A stretch of 64,000 nt of DNA, taken from positions 8,645,379 through 8,709,378 of the forward strand of contig BSYO01000010.1 in assembly GCA_033239525.1 (NCBI GenBank), given 5' to 3'. Origin of the DNA: Nepenthes gracilis. Its lineage: Eukaryota; Streptophyta; Magnoliopsida; Caryophyllales; Nepenthaceae. The notes beneath the pieces are model-generated. The model had not been told where the DNA came from, did not search any database, and was given only the letters and a program-made list of their open reading frames with translations. The stretch's first letter is position 1. Every line of letters begins with the position of its first letter. The translations under genes were made by a program, and so were the position numbers. This document shows positions 10,601 to 26,041 of this stretch, one piece after another.

Positions 10601-13600
10601 AAGTACGCACATGCATAATTGAAACAATGGCTCCACACATGAGGGACTCATGAAGGGCATACATGTGGCTTATAGTTACTCTACACATGAGGGAGGCATG
10701 AAGGGTGCTTATGCACACTCTACAATGGCTCTATACATGTAGCTTGCATGATTCACGCTTATGAGCCATTAGTATTTGAACGCCAGCATGCAGCTTCATC
10801 AATTGTTCATTTTAAACCGTACTTTTTGGCCACAGACATAAATACACTTCTTTCTCTTAAGATAGTCGACACTTTGGTTGTTATTGAAGCAAGAGAGAGT
10901 AAGAGAAGTGTGAACAAAAAGGAGAAAGCCTCGTATTACCTTTGGGACTAAATTGCTGAGATTTTCTTATCTAAAATCATCATACCATCGTTGAACACTT
11001 GTTCTAAACCGTGAGCTTTCAAAGTTCCATTTGGTGGCTTGGATGTTAGAGTTTTAGTAGCATTTAATATTGTAATATTTGGTTCTCATTTGTTTTAGTT
11101 TGATATTATTTGTTATTTTGGATATATTCGATGTATCAAAAATAATTATATGTTGTAAAATTTTGAAGAAATTTGAAATAGCAGGCTGGCGCTTAAGGCG
11201 CACTCGTTGTGCGCTTGAGCATAGAAAACCGTGAGATTGGTGCTTGAGGGCCACTCGAGGTAGCACTCGAGGCGCGCTTCAGTGACGCTCAAGTGCCGGG
11301 TGGCCTATTTAAGTAGCATTAGTGTACTGTTCGTCATTTTATGCAGGTGAAGGGAGGAAGAGAAAGAGGAGAGAGAAAGAATAGAAATGGTAGATCGGAG
11401 TATCTTTTTGTTAGATCTGCATAGTAAGAGGCTGAGATAAGTATCCTTATATTCTATTCTTAGTCCGTTTTCATACCTGATAAATTTTGTTTACATTTTG
11501 GAGGTTTAATATACATGTATGCTATTTTTATTTACTTTATTTGTTTCCTTCGTACATGCATGTCTTATTTATTGGTTATTTTTGGGGTGTTGTTCGGGAT
11601 TTGCAAATATTTGAGGGTTTTATGCATTATATAAAAAAATAGGTACATATATGAGACAATATATTTATATATTAGTATATTTGTAAGAAAAAAGTCATAA
11701 AACTTACATGGGCCGTGCATTGGTATATATGTATTGTTGCCTAGGTTCGGGATCCCTACCTTTGTGATATGATTTGATTTGATATGTGACCCCCTCCTGA
11801 CGGGTAGAGGTTTGTGACTCGCTTTTTCGCCTATAGGAAAAGGTTTTGCAATGTAGATGACGCTTCCCATTTGCATTTTAATGAGAACCATCATATGGAA
11901 ATTGAATAGAACTTATATATTTTGACATCCTAATATATCAGATTGACTTGAGAATTGCACCCAACACCGTGAGCGGCAAAACATAGTGAGCATGTTTCTT
12001 ATTTATAGGAGAGCGTATAGAGATGGTTTTGCTCATGGGTCTAAATAGTGGTTGATATAAATAAAGGTTACCGGGAGCATGTATAACCATTTTTCAAGTT
12101 AGTCTCTTGGCCTTAGCTCTCTAATTTCATGCATGTTTTGTATTTTGATATATTTTCTGAATTGATTTGTATTTGGACTTAGTTTGAGATTCGTCGGTTT
12201 GCCTACAGTTGGGATTTAGTCAGTCTTGTACATTTAAATATGTGATTTATTCCGAACATATTTTGTTTAGATTTTGTGATTTTGTTACAGACTTTGTTTC
12301 CTTCAAATTACATGATTTTGATCCTAACTATATTTGCTTTAGTATATGTGTCGTTTGGATTATAATATGATTTTGATTATGTGATTTCGTTTCAGATCAT
12401 GTTTCGTTTAGAGCATATCCTTATAGGGCTATATTTCAATTTGGATTATATTTTGAGTACATGACTATCTTCGGAGTTTTGATATCAGGCTTTTGGGTTT
12501 GTGACTTTTATATATTTTCAATGTGTTTATGGATTCTCTCTCTAATTATGGACACTATTATTTATTATATAATATAGATACTTGCTATACTTTTGGCTCG
12601 CATTTTTACTTGTTATCTCTTTAAATTAATGGGTTTGGATACATTGGAAGAGTTTGGACGTGATCTAATCACAATTTTGTCTTTTTAGTGAGTATTAGTT
12701 GTAGTTCGGATTTTATCTGCATTGGTTGTATTTCGGACATTGAGAAACAGTGAGGTTTTGGTTATGGTTCTGTATTGAAAATAGTTAGATTATTCAGTCA
12801 TTAGGTTATATTGTTATTGTTGCTTTGTCACATCCTTTGCGATATCTGTTGAGCTGGTTATATTTTGTATTATTTAGATGGTTATCCGATGGTATCCTAT
12901 GTGGGTTATTATTTTTATGGTTGTCATATCGGGTCATGTGGACATTTGTTTTATCATGCTCAGATCTGGGATTTGTTAATTACTGTTTTACTATTTTAGA
13001 CTTTAATTTTTATGAATTATAATTATTTAGACTTGTTTTGTTCTGGGTTCGTGACAATTGTAGTATGAAACAAGGGTCGTGAGGAGAGTTATTTGGGGTC
13101 AATTTTTGGGAAGAAAATTAATCAAATCTTTTGCATGAACGGTGATTTCGTGGTTGATAATAGAGATTCGGGTTGTTGAGGATCGAGTTTTAAATGGGAG
13201 GATGATTATTTGGCTATGATGGGTCACATGAGTGATATAATGAACTGTACGATCTAGCTACAAGATGAAGATTTAGCCACTATGCGGAGGATGGTTTATC
13301 AAGGGTAGGGTAGAATACCTTTCGACCGATTTAAGAGTGAGCATGTCCTGGAGTTTTTCAAAAAATTTGATTCGATAAAAGTTGAGAATTGGATCCAGAG
13401 AGTGGAGAAGGTATTTGAGGTGATTGGCTGCCCCGATGAAGACAAAGTCAAGTTTGCTACTTATAAGTTGGAGGGTGAGGTGAGCTGGTGGTGGGCCACT
13501 CAATATTGGGTCTTGGTAATGATGAACGAAGAGATTTTATGGGATGTTTTTGTGGAGGCATTTATAGAGAAGTTCTTCTAGTCTAGTGTTCGAAAAATTT

Positions 13601-16600
13601 GGGAGGATGAGTTTAGCAGGCTAAAGCAAGGCAATAAGACCGTGGTGGAGTGTGATACAAAGTTGATGGAGTTGTTTTGCTTTGTTGCCTATGTTGTGGT
13701 GGACGAGGCTCGGAGAGTTTGAAAGTTTTTGCAAAGTGGGGTTCGATTCGAAAGAGCTTGTGCCCCTTCATCTACATCATATAGTGAAGTGCGTGATCGG
13801 ACCCTACTAATTGAGCAAGAGCAGTTGTGAGAGAAGTATTTTGAGAGAAGATCGAAAGGTCGAGGCTAGAGTTCGAAGGCTGCAGGCTCCCATTCAAGGT
13901 CTAAAGGTCAAGATAAAGGAAAACCGATCGGGGTGAAGTCTTCTTCATAGAAGCCGTAGCTTACAAGGTCGGTATGTGAATTTTGTGGGAGAAATAATAA
14001 ATGAAGGATGTGTTATTGCCAGAGTAGAGTTTGTTTCAATTGTGGCTAGATAGGCCACCATGCGAAGGATTGTCCAACCCCTCCAAAGCGTCCAAATATG
14101 ACAGTGGTTCCCGGTAGAACTTTTGCGGCAACGGTACGAGATGCTAGAGTGAATCCATTGGTTGTGGAAGGTAAAGTGCAAATTTTTGATTCTATGTACC
14201 GTGTTTTGATTGACCTCGGAGCTATGCATTCTTTTTAGCCCCTAGAATTTGTTTGCAATTTGTGTCTCTTTAGTTTCTAGAATGTGCGTTGGCGTCTATC
14301 CCAGTGGGTAAATCCTTGTTTGCTGATATTGTGTATCTTTAATGTTTGGTTTGGATTAATGGATATGAATTGTTGGTGGATTTAATTTTGCTTGACATGT
14401 CGACTTTGATGTCATTTTGGCGATGGTTTTGTTGGCATGCTATCACGTTAGTATAGATTGATTCAGTGAGACTGTTTTGTTTTGCATTTCGGGTTACAAG
14501 GCTTTTGAATTTTAAGGAAGAGTTGAAAGGGAGACAACCGAATTGATTTTGACTTTGCATATGAGTCATTTGATGAAAAATGAGTACCATACTTATCTAA
14601 CATATGTGACCACATTTGGAAGTCATAATGTGGCCATTGAGGAGATTCTGATTGTGTGTGAGTTCTAGGTTGTCTTTTTAGTGGATTTGCCTGAATTACT
14701 ACCTGATTGGAATATTGAATTTGCTATTGAGGTTGTGTCGGGATCTGCATCTATTCGGGGACTCCCTTTAGGATGGCTCCATCTGAATTGAAAGAGTTGA
14801 AGTAACAATTGTAAGATTTGTTAGAGAAAGGTTTTATCCGGTTGAGTGTTTTACCGAGGTGTGCTCCAGTGCTTTTTGTGAAGGATGGATTGATAAAATT
14901 ATGTGAATTTTCAGGAGTTGAACAAGATTACGATAATAATAAGTATCCCCTCTTGAGAATTGATAATTTGTTTGATTAATTGCAAGGAATTCGGATTTTC
15001 TCTTGGATCAATTTGCGTTTAGGTTACCATCAATTAAAGATTAAGCAGGAGGATGTATCCAAAATGGCCTTCAAGACAATGTATAACCACTACAAATTTT
15101 CGGTGATGCCTTTCGGGTTGACGAACACGCCGACAGCATTATGGATCTTATGAATTGAGTTTTCCCATTAGAAGTATGCTGGGGGTTAAAAATTTTGAAC
15201 CACCTGGCATGGGGGCCTAGTGATGGGTTCGGTAAACCCAACTCAAGAAAAAGATCTATAGACAGAGTAAAGGCCCAATGAAATTTAGCCTAAAGAGGGC
15301 CCAGCGGCTCAATGATTCTAGACCAGAAAGCGAGCCCATGTGTTAGGCGCAATTTACCCGTCCATCCTTATTTATAGAGACGGTTCAACAGGTGGTTTAA
15401 CAGGCGGTTATTCAACCATTCCATTTCTCTATAAATATTCCTTTTATTTTCACCGAAAAGGGAAAAAAACGGTTAAAAACTTCCAAAAAGGAAGTTGAGA
15501 GAAACAGCTAAAGAGATAATCTATCCTAAGGAGACCAGCCCTCCATCAAGGCCAGGGGAACCTCTCAGGAGTCTAAGGAAAAGTTATCCCTCCAGGAAAT
15601 CCTTTATCCAATTGGCCGGCCATTCCTCTGTGTAGTTCACAATAGGACAACTAAGACGCCCCTCTACGGATACACTTTTAAGCCGCCTCTCTGTTGGGCG
15701 TATCTCTAAGCTACCCCTATACGGGCGCACGTCTAAGATGTCTATCAATTGGGCACACCTAAGCGTTTAATCCACTACATACACATCCTCCATGCATCTT
15801 GTTATACTCTTGTAAAGATATTTGACTTAAGTATCGAAGGATTTACGGTGGGAGTAACTCTTGCCGTCCTCTGATCCTTTTTTTACCGTTGTGTTGTGTA
15901 GGGTTCAGGTTCGAAATTATGGAGACCGGATCCGCATCAGATCGACTAGCATGAAGATCCGATTCGTGGCCCCCAATCCGTAGCCCAACTAGAATTTTTG
16001 GAATGGAACACAAAAATATCGATATATCTAAGGAAAAATCAATAATCCTTAGATTATAACCAACATAGGAATCATGATCTAAGCAATTATCCCAAAATTT
16101 GGTACAATCTCAAGTTACTAGTAAAACCTCAAAACTCAAATTTTTTAACAATTTATTATTCAAATATCCAAAATCTTTGCTGTTCTAACAATCCCGAAGT
16201 AAGACCACAAGGACTTTTCATCTCATAATTTCATAGTTGCAATACTTCAAATACAATTCTATCTCCCAAATCAAAGGCACAACATCCCATTTATTTTGAT
16301 ATTAGAACCTACTCGGGGTTTACCTTATAACATTCCCTACGAAATATTAAAGACATCCAATCCGAAGACTTCTAACATCAAATCATTGGTACTAATGCTC
16401 GTCTTTCTTAAAAGACACCGAGATTATTCTTCACCCTCCTAAAGCAGATTTACCAACTTTCTCTGTTGCATGATTGTCTTCTCATTATGACACAAATATT
16501 CAGATCCTTAGACATTAACTATCTGGAAAATCAACACCTATAAGTTTCCAAAGTAAAGACCTCAATTACTAATTTTAAATTACGGGTGGTGTAACTTTAT

Positions 16601-19600
16601 TTATGGACCTTTCTCCCACTTAATCCAAGGGTATCCACCCACATCATTAGATAATTGCACAATTTTCCGACATTAATCAGCCTCTCCCAAAAAAGCCATC
16701 GCCTAAATCTCTACAAAATCACATGCATGCCATCTAAGAAAAAACCACATACCTGATATAATATTTTCCTAAACGAAACTCACATTTTACCCAATTGAGC
16801 ACACGACCAACGGCTTTTCTAAACCATGATACCATCCTCAAACAGAGTTCATATATCTCCATGATCCTATAAATTCCTCGATGAAGCCTTTACAAAATTG
16901 ACCCAAACTTGGTCAAAAGATCCACTCTATTAAATCCACTGAAATACCAACGAACTTTCAAACTCAAACGGCTTCACCGAAATTCGCAACAGTCGTATCC
17001 TTATCCCAAATGCTGCCATGGCACAATTCTCAATAACTCACAATTAACAACATTTTGGATACAAATTGACCTTAGAAAATACTAAACTCTTACAAAAGAT
17101 CAAATGATTCAATTATTTCTTCCCAGTTTATCAAACCATTTATTTTTCGAACAACCTAAATGTCAATCATCCACAAATAACCTTATCGATTCATCTTATT
17201 TACTTCAAAGGTTTTAGAGCATTCCATAGCGGCACCAAACTGATGCTTCATTGGCTTTGTACTGAATCCTTAAAAATTAGTGTCGACTTTGACACAATCT
17301 TGAATTACTGATCAAAAGATCAATAACACAATCTTCCTTTTCAAAACATCCTTAAATTTTCATACAACCAATTATACGAAATATCTGCATCTATAAGGCT
17401 AGGGCTATGAATTTCTAAAGCCAAAGTATAGATAAATTATAATTAATTCGGGTGAAACCCAAAGAGGGTATAGGTTTGGGTTCCGGTGAGTATAAAATTG
17501 TACAAAATTATCAATCCGAATACCTAATTGATAAATTAACATATTTAAGGTATGGGTAACAACATTCTAAAATCAATTTATGAAAAAATCCCAGAAGGTG
17601 AAATCATTTGCGGTGCAAGGTTTGGTTTCCACGTTTGAAAATCGGTCAAAACTACGAAATCAAGCATAAAATTCATATATGTGGATACTCAAATCATAGG
17701 TTTTCATTATCTAAAATTGAATCATGCATAAAATCCAAAATAAATGGGTAAAATGGTCCGGGAGCGGGTTAGGATTTCGGGTGCGAAATATCGCACAAAA
17801 CTCACAAATCGGATATGAAATTGAAGTATTTTCATGCTTAGTTCATGGGTAATACAAAATATAAATTTGTTCGAGTATCGGTACGAAGATACCTAAAGAA
17901 AATGGAACGAAAATACAAAGAAACAAAATAGGAGAGTATGGGTGGACTTGTCTTTGCCCGATCTATCACTTTTCTAACTAACTCCAAGTCGGATTCGAAT
18001 CCGAGTGCTTGATTTTCCCTTCTATCTCTTCTCCATCACTCTCTCTCTCTCCCCATGTGTGGAAGCCGTAAATAAGACAAACGAAACCCTCGCGGAATTT
18101 TACATCCCAGTTCGGCGCTCGAGCGCATGGTAGGTGCTTCCAACTTGCATCTAGCACCCACGATGGGCACTAGTCCACTGGCTCGGGCGCTCGGGGGACC
18201 TACCCCATTGAATCATCCCGCAGTTCTGAAACTTAATTTTTCACACGAATTAAGCTCAATCTTGATTATATTAACTCAATTATCTGCATTTATGATATTC
18301 GAAAATCGCTATATTACATCTTTAGTTCTCCAATTTCGTGCATGTTTTATATTTTGATGTATTTTTTGTATTAATTTATATTTAGACTTCGTTTGAGATT
18401 TGTTGGTTTTCCTATTATTGGGATTCTATCGGTCTCATACTTTTGGATATGTGATTTCGTTTTGAAACTTATTTTATTTAGATTTTGTGATTTTGTTTCG
18501 GATTTTTGTTTTGTTCAAATTATATGATTTTGAGTCGTACTATATTTCGTTTAGTGTATGTGCTGTTTGGATTATGATATGACTTGAATTATATGATTTC
18601 ATTACGGATCACGTTTCGTTCGGAGTACGTCTCGTTAGGGCTATATTTTAATTCGGATTATGTTTTTAGTAGATGTCTACCTTCGAATTTTCAATATCGG
18701 GCTTTTAGAATTGTGACTTTTACGCATTTTGAATATATTTATGAACCATCACTCTGATTTTGGACATTATTGTTTATTATATGATATAGATAATTGTTAA
18801 ATTTTTGGCTCACAATTTTATTTTTTATCTTGTTAGATTAGTGGGCTTAGATACATTGTAGGAGCTTAGTTGTGATTTGATGGTAACTTCATCTTATTGA
18901 TAAGTGTTAGTTGTAGTTCGAATTTTATCTGTATTGGTTGTATTTTGGACATTGAGAGATAGCGGGTTTTGGTTATGGTTTTGTATTAAAAACAGTTGGA
19001 TTATTCAGTCTTTGGGTTATTGTGATGGATCACGTTTTCTTAATTGAAATATGGCAAAGTTCCGACAGTAAAGCGACCGCCCAACTAGTGCAACCTTTAC
19101 AAAATACTTGCACAACATAATATATAATCACAATAGAAATCAACAACAAGACACACAGGATCCAAACAGCTACACCCAAGACGTGGCACCAATGTCGTAA
19201 CTTTTGTTAAAACATCAGCTCAGACAAAATGCCACAAGGTATTCACGATAAACCATAAAGACTTACAAAAGCACATACATCTATTGATCATTGCGGAGAC
19301 TATACTATGAGTATCTCATCATTATCATATATATACGTCAATATACAAAATCATCAATAATGATATAAAAAAAGCTCTCCCAAATAGAAAATCACAATAC
19401 TAAGTCCACCAGGCTTTTTTCTTCCAGATTTGCAACCTATCCAACTCTCAGGTTTTACTCGGCCTCATCAGGTATTAGAGCGTGCTCATCTAGAGGAAGA
19501 AAAGTAGTAAGAATGAGTTAAATATTCAATAAGTGTAATACAATTAAGGCAGTAAACAGTATATACAAAATAAAGTAGATGAGGGATATAAGGGAGGAAT

Positions 19601-22600
19601 AACGATGCATGAAGATGAAGCATGAATACATACTTTTTTGAAAATCATTTGTCTTTTCTATTTTATTTATTCTTTATTTAGGTTTTAAAACATGCAGAAA
19701 GTTCATTTAAACTTGCGGACCAGGGTCAATAGGCCTTACCAGCTAACGGTGTGGTCGAATGGAGAAATGAATGTGTATACTTTCATACATTATATGGCCC
19801 AACCCATGTTGTTTAACACTCTGTGGTGAGCGGTATACCTTTAACCGGATATATGGGGCTGTATCATATATGCCACTATGTCCCTATGGCCCAAAGGCAA
19901 TCCTCGTGCTGTCACAGTAATATTCTAAGGCATGTTAGGGAATACTACTATCTGAAATGTAATTCTTAGTCTAATTTACATTTTCTTATTCTTAAGAAAA
20001 TTCTATATTCGTTTATAAAACATTGTTTTTGCTCTAGGAGAACAATTCATCAAACATAATATATTATGAAATTTTTTTCTTATACTTATCATAATTTACA
20101 AAATTTTTGGGAGTTTACATTTCGTTATGATTAAGACTACATGCATGATCGATATAAAGTATGGAGCAAAATCGAAATTCTTATCGCCGAGAGCGAAACA
20201 CAACTTTGGAGCTTTCGGATAACAATTTTCCTTCACAGTTGCATATAATGTAATTTTTGAAATATATACAAGATAACATAGTTAATATACATGCATATAA
20301 ATATCCTGATTATTGTCCGATAATATTTTCGGTTTACTTAAAATTAACATATAATGATATATGAGAACAAATACCAAAATATCAAGATACCTACGTCCAT
20401 AAAGTTAGGGTTCCCAATTTCTAAAGTTAAATCGTAAAAAATTATGAGGAAATCGGGTAATTTCGAAGAGGACGGTTTAGGGTTTTTGGGTGCGAAAATT
20501 GTACAAATCTCATAAATTGGACATGGAATCAAAGTATTTAAAATCTAAGATCATGAGTAACACAAAATATAAATTTAATCAGGTATCGGGATAAGAATAT
20601 TTGAAGAAAATGAAATAAACATGCAAAAAAATGAAAAAAAAGGGTATGAGTGCACTTGTCTCAACCCAATTTATAACTTTTTAAGCTAGTTTGAGCTCGA
20701 AATTGGATTCGGGAACTTTGAATTCCTCCTTTTCTCTCTTCCTTTTCGTGCTCCCTCTCTCTGTCTCAAAAAGCTGGAAAGAATGACATTGAAACCATGG
20801 CAGCCCGATTTATATCGTGGGCTGGTTCGCCTAGCACGGGTTCCAATGCCTGCTCAAGTGCTCGAGCGCTCGGCAGGCGCGACCACTACTGCTTTGGGCA
20901 CTTGCGACGCCGCTCGAGGCGCCGGACGAGTGCCTATCGCCGATCCTTCCTATCTTCTTGATGCCTAATTTTTTCACATAAATTAAACCTAATTTTAATT
21001 ATAATAATGTAATTATCTCCTAATTATGTCGCTAACAAAGTCGGAACCTCACAGTTATGTTGTTATTATTGGTTTGTCATTTCTCTTGCAATATTTGTAG
21101 AGTAGGTTATATTTACTATATTGTCCGGATGGTTATTTGATGAGATCCTGTATGAGTTATTATTTTTATGCTTGTCATATCAAATTATATGGACATCTAA
21201 TTTGTCACACCTGGGTTTAAAATTTATTGATTATTATTATGTTATTTTTACATTTTAATTTTTTGAATGATAATTGTTTAGACTAGTTTTGGTCCCAATT
21301 CGTGATAAATATTTCTACGATATTAATATTAGATCGAAACGTATCTAGTTTCACTCTTGAAGAGAAAATCCAAAGAGATCTCTATGATTATCATTATAAT
21401 ATTTTAGGATTTTAATTTTTATGAATCATAATTGTTTAAACCCTGATTTGGTCTGGTTCGTGATTAATATTTATGAGAAATGAAAGTTAGACTAGAAGGT
21501 ATCTAGTTTCACTATTGAAGAGAAAATCTAAAGAGTTTTTTGGTAGGAGTCACTTGCTTGTCATGAGTAAGTCAACTATGAATTAATGCATATGTACAAT
21601 TTGCTCTATAAGTTGACTTTTATTAGTGGATTTAAGTTGATTGGCGTGAGAAACTCGAAGAATTATGCTTAAGAACAGTTTGGTTCTTCAAGCATTTCTT
21701 CTCACAATTTCCTATGCTAATTTATATTCTAAACGTCGTTTATTGTTGATATTGGTAATAATGCATGAGTAAGGTTTGCAACTTATATTCATAGTATCTA
21801 CAAACAAATATTTTTTATATGTATCAAATATTTGTATAGTTTGTACTTCTATATTATTGTAGGGTTTAAATTGTAGTTAATTAGTATTACCTAATTATTT
21901 CAATTGATATCACAGACGATCCTAATCCTTGATCCTCTTGTCTAGATGCATTCGCGTAAGGAGAGTAAGGATATTGATGTGATTAAAATTAAATAGTTAG
22001 TTGAATCTCTTTAAATTTGTGAATTTTCTTTCCCACAAAAGGAAAAAAAAAACCTATTGCCCTTAATGTTGCAGAAGAGAAATCGTGTAATGCTTTCAGG
22101 TATAAGTCTATAGACAATGAGGGAATTGCTCTTTTTTGTCAAACACAATTGAAAAAAATTTGTAATAGAAATAAACAAATTTTGAGAAAAATCCAAAGAC
22201 TCATCTAATCACAAGCAAAAATAGTGATAAAGAAAATGAGTTTGATGACAAAAAATCCAAAGACATTCAATGTCATGAATGCTAAAAGTTTAGACATATT
22301 AGGACTAAATGTCCTAATTTTAAGCATAGCAAGGATGAAGCCATGTGTACTACCCCTTCTAATCAGAAAGGCAATAGTGTGCTTTTCACTTTTAGAAAGT
22401 ATTCCAATTATATGACTTTCTTTTTACTTACTAATATATATATATATATATGACTTTTTTGTCTTGTGTTGAGAGTGATGACAAGCTTGCTGGTTTATTC
22501 TAATCATTCATACTCTAAATTAGATAATTGTTTTGATAGCTTGTTGGTGACTTTTAAGTAATTGTACTAGAATAGTCTCGTAATCAAACGAATGAAGAAT

Positions 22601-25600
22601 ACTCTTTTAAAAAAGATTGAAGAAATAAAGTGTGAAGTGAAAAATTTGAAAAACTGCTTGTATAAAGAAGAAAAGGCTTTGAAAAATACATGTGATGAAA
22701 ATCTAGTGCTCAAGGTTTAGAGAGAATCTAACTTGAAAACTTTAAGGCCCAATTATTTATGTTTATGAAGAGTTTAAGATAGCTTAATCATGTGCTTGGT
22801 CTCATGAGGCAGTTGGTAACAAAAAGGCTATGTTTTCAAGAATACATGACCCATCACACAAAAACCCATCTTTATACGGACTATTAAGAGTAACGAAGAA
22901 AATGAGGTGTTCACAACTATTATTTAGGAAAAGAAGTCCAAACACACTATTCCTAAGACTCAACCCAAGACACATGATCAAGACACTGCCCACTAAGAAG
23001 TTTGTACCAACATGTGTAAGGTGTGGCAAGGTAGGGTGCATTTGCCGAAATTGTGTTGAGTCCACACTGAGTCACCATCCCATTAGGCCTGGTAGAATAA
23101 TTAAGTCTTTTACCTATATTAGACCAAGACCTAATTGTCACTATTCTTATGTCTTTGGTCACATTCATTCACACTGTCCTCAACTTAAATTTATTAAACC
23201 TAGACATAAATTGAATGAGATGACATGGGCAAGTAAGGTTGACCGATAGAGAGTGACATCTTATGCTAAACCTAAGAGGATGTCAAAGTAGCCAAAACTT
23301 TAAGTAAAGAAATCTCATGTTATTCCTCCTAGGATGATGCCTAGATCATTTTCTCATGTGTTTTCTCTCGTTCTAAGATTCACGCGGCCAATGTAGCCAT
23401 GTTCAGCCTGATTGCTATATGCTATCTTCTAGGAAATCTCAATATATATCCTCCTAAGAGATAAGTCTTGCACTTTATGTGCAACAGTTGAGAGGAGTGT
23501 TGTTGAGTTTAACTAAGATAGTCAAGCATGATTTTTGAAAGAATTGATTTGGTTCAACCCATGTGTTTTCTAAAAAGCTAACCCATTCAATAGAGAAATT
23601 GGCTTAAGAGAACCCACTCACAAGTAACTCACTATTGCTTTCATATTTTTTAAAAAATTAAAAATTTAAAAAATTTTCAACCGATGTGATTGATTTAAAA
23701 TTTATTTAGAGATAAATAGTTTATCATACACTTAATTACATGTGATTTTGCTCATACAACTCATTTTGTTTGTTTAATAAAGGGGTTTGTTATATCTTGT
23801 TTGTCACATATATTCATTATACGCACCATACTTTGTTGACTGAAATATTCCCCGCATGTATATGTATTGAGCTAGTAGTTCTAAGTGTGCTTGGATTATC
23901 TTGAACTTGAATTGACATTAAACTTGTCATGACCCAAGAATATAATACACGTAGGTTAAAAATAAAATTTGGAATAATATTTCCATTAAGCATAAAAATC
24001 TAACCCGAGCATGATAATCCGAACACATACAGGACTTAATATAATAAGACTCGTACAAGATCTCATCGGATATAAATTCGGACAAGTATAATAGATGACC
24101 TATTATCCGCACATCACAAGGGCGCTATCCAAATATACAACTCCAATACTTTCCATACAAAGATTAGGGCTATCATTCAACCATAAATAATAACTATAAC
24201 ACATTATTGAGATCAGAAACATACTCAACATAACATCTCCTCTTACTAAAAGAGATAACAAATCACATATAGGTAAACAGTGCATATAAATCACATATAT
24301 ATGCCACTAATTTGAAGGGATAAAATATGAAAATGTGAGCCTAAAATTCAACAAGTATCATATATAGGTAAACAATGCATATAAATCGGAGAAAAAGGAT
24401 AATAAATTACAACCGTGTAAAAATAAAACACAAGGTTCGTGAAATCTTTGAAAAACAGATGTCTCGTACTAAATCATTGTCCGTATTAAATAGTCTATCC
24501 AGGACATAATCGTAATAAATAATAATCCGATTAAATCTCATAGACGATATTATTTCATATGATCCGAAGTCACATAATATAATCGTGACCGTCACCACAT
24601 CCATGTAGGTCACATACCATCGTTCGAATCCAAATCTTATATATCAAATGTTGAAATTAAAGGAAATATTGGAACCAAAACATATAAATATAAAATATAT
24701 TTCGAGACTTAACACATCAGTTCATACGAGATATTCCTATTATCCATCCGTGGGCCAAACCATATATCTTAAATCACAGTCCACCCAAATACATGCTGAA
24801 ATACAAAGCATGTATGAAATCGGAGAACCAAAGATAAATAATACCAACTTAAGGAAGAGTTACCTCTGTCTGGTAACTATGGCTATATCTGCTGCGATTT
24901 AAGCTAGCAGCTTAAGACTCGGCTACAGTTAAGGCCAGTAACTCAAGGCCATCCATGTACTCTATCTCCCATAGATTAGGAACTTGCTTACTATGTTTTA
25001 CCATCTGCGATTTTGGATGTAACCACAAGTTTTAGTTATATATTAGGACATTTGAACATATTATTCCGTCAATTTCTTCCAATAGTTATCATTTAAATAC
25101 ATAGTAGGGTATGTTAGCTACTAAATGTCTCAATCTTCTTGGTGTCACATATGTCCCCGTCGGGACTAAACCTCCTCGTCAGTAGAGGTATCAATATATC
25201 ATATTTCGGATCACATATATCGATCCCTCGGGTCTCGGACCGCCATGATTCCGTAGTGATCGCACCCCCGGCAGCATGCGTGTGGATCAACGCACGGTCT
25301 GGTTCATAGTTCCACAACATACAAATACACAAATTTACATATATACCGTCTAGGTATCTAAAAACTTTTGAAATAAAAAATATCAGTGTAAAACTACCGC
25401 ACAGCTGATAAAATATACATGCATGTATATAATTAATAAATTCAGTGTATATAAAAATATATGCATATTTGTAAAATTTTTAACAGTAGTCAAAACACAT
25501 CGGAAATTAAATTAGACCAATGATAGAATTAGAGGATACTTGCCTTAACGTTATACTCCGTAGATCTGAAAAAACAATATCCCGAAGCACTCGAATCAGG

Positions 25601-26010
25601 CGATTCTCTCTCCTCTATAGTGCCCCCTCTCTCTCCTCTGCGTGCGGCCCGGTGTCCGCATGCTTCACCACCGCGCCACCGCCTCTCACAACCGTCGTTA
25701 CCTTGCATGGCCGTCGTCAGCCTCTTAGGCATCACCTTGTTGGCATTGGTGTCGTTGCGCTTCCACCACTGCTCTCGTGCAGCTTCGCCATTGCGCACTG
25801 CGCCTCCGCTGCCTCAGCCCACGTTGTGTCACCGCTCACCACCGACGACCACCAGCACGCCGCCATTGCTGCCGACCCCTTGTCCTCTCTCCTCTCCCTT
25901 GTCCTCCTTCTTCCTCTGCAAACCCTAACCTTCCACCCTCTCTCTCCTCTTTTTCCTTTCTCCCCCCGGATCCCTTTCTCCTTTTCTATTTTTCTTTTCT
26001 CTTCTTTTAC

Positions 26011-26041
<31 letters not shown>

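Larger units (their letters stand above)
11071..21307 (+). mobile_element. Chromovirus C (Tekay-like), TSD AATAT, internally rearranged
   Basis: AATAT at 11066-11070 and 21308-21312 flanks TGTAATATT...TTCGTGATA. The 5' LTR (11071-13056) is complete. The 3' LTR survives as 18319-19020 plus 21059-21307, split by solo LTR D. The interior keeps PBS, gag, zinc knuckle, protease and half of RT up to about 15170; beyond this come a Tat 3' fragment (15176-15983) and a minus-strand piece of non-coding element H (about 15990-18318). Later insertions and deletions thus replaced the rest of pol and the left half of the 3' LTR. It landed in the 5' LTR of copia element F. Confidence 0.82.

Noticed and set aside
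13273..14590. Three minus-strand open stretches of 76-94 codons
   Set aside because: They are shadows of the gag, protease and following pol region of element C on the + strand.
22830..23249. 139-codon open stretch as an independent gene
   Set aside because: Its zinc-knuckle words place it within the broken gag of copia element F.
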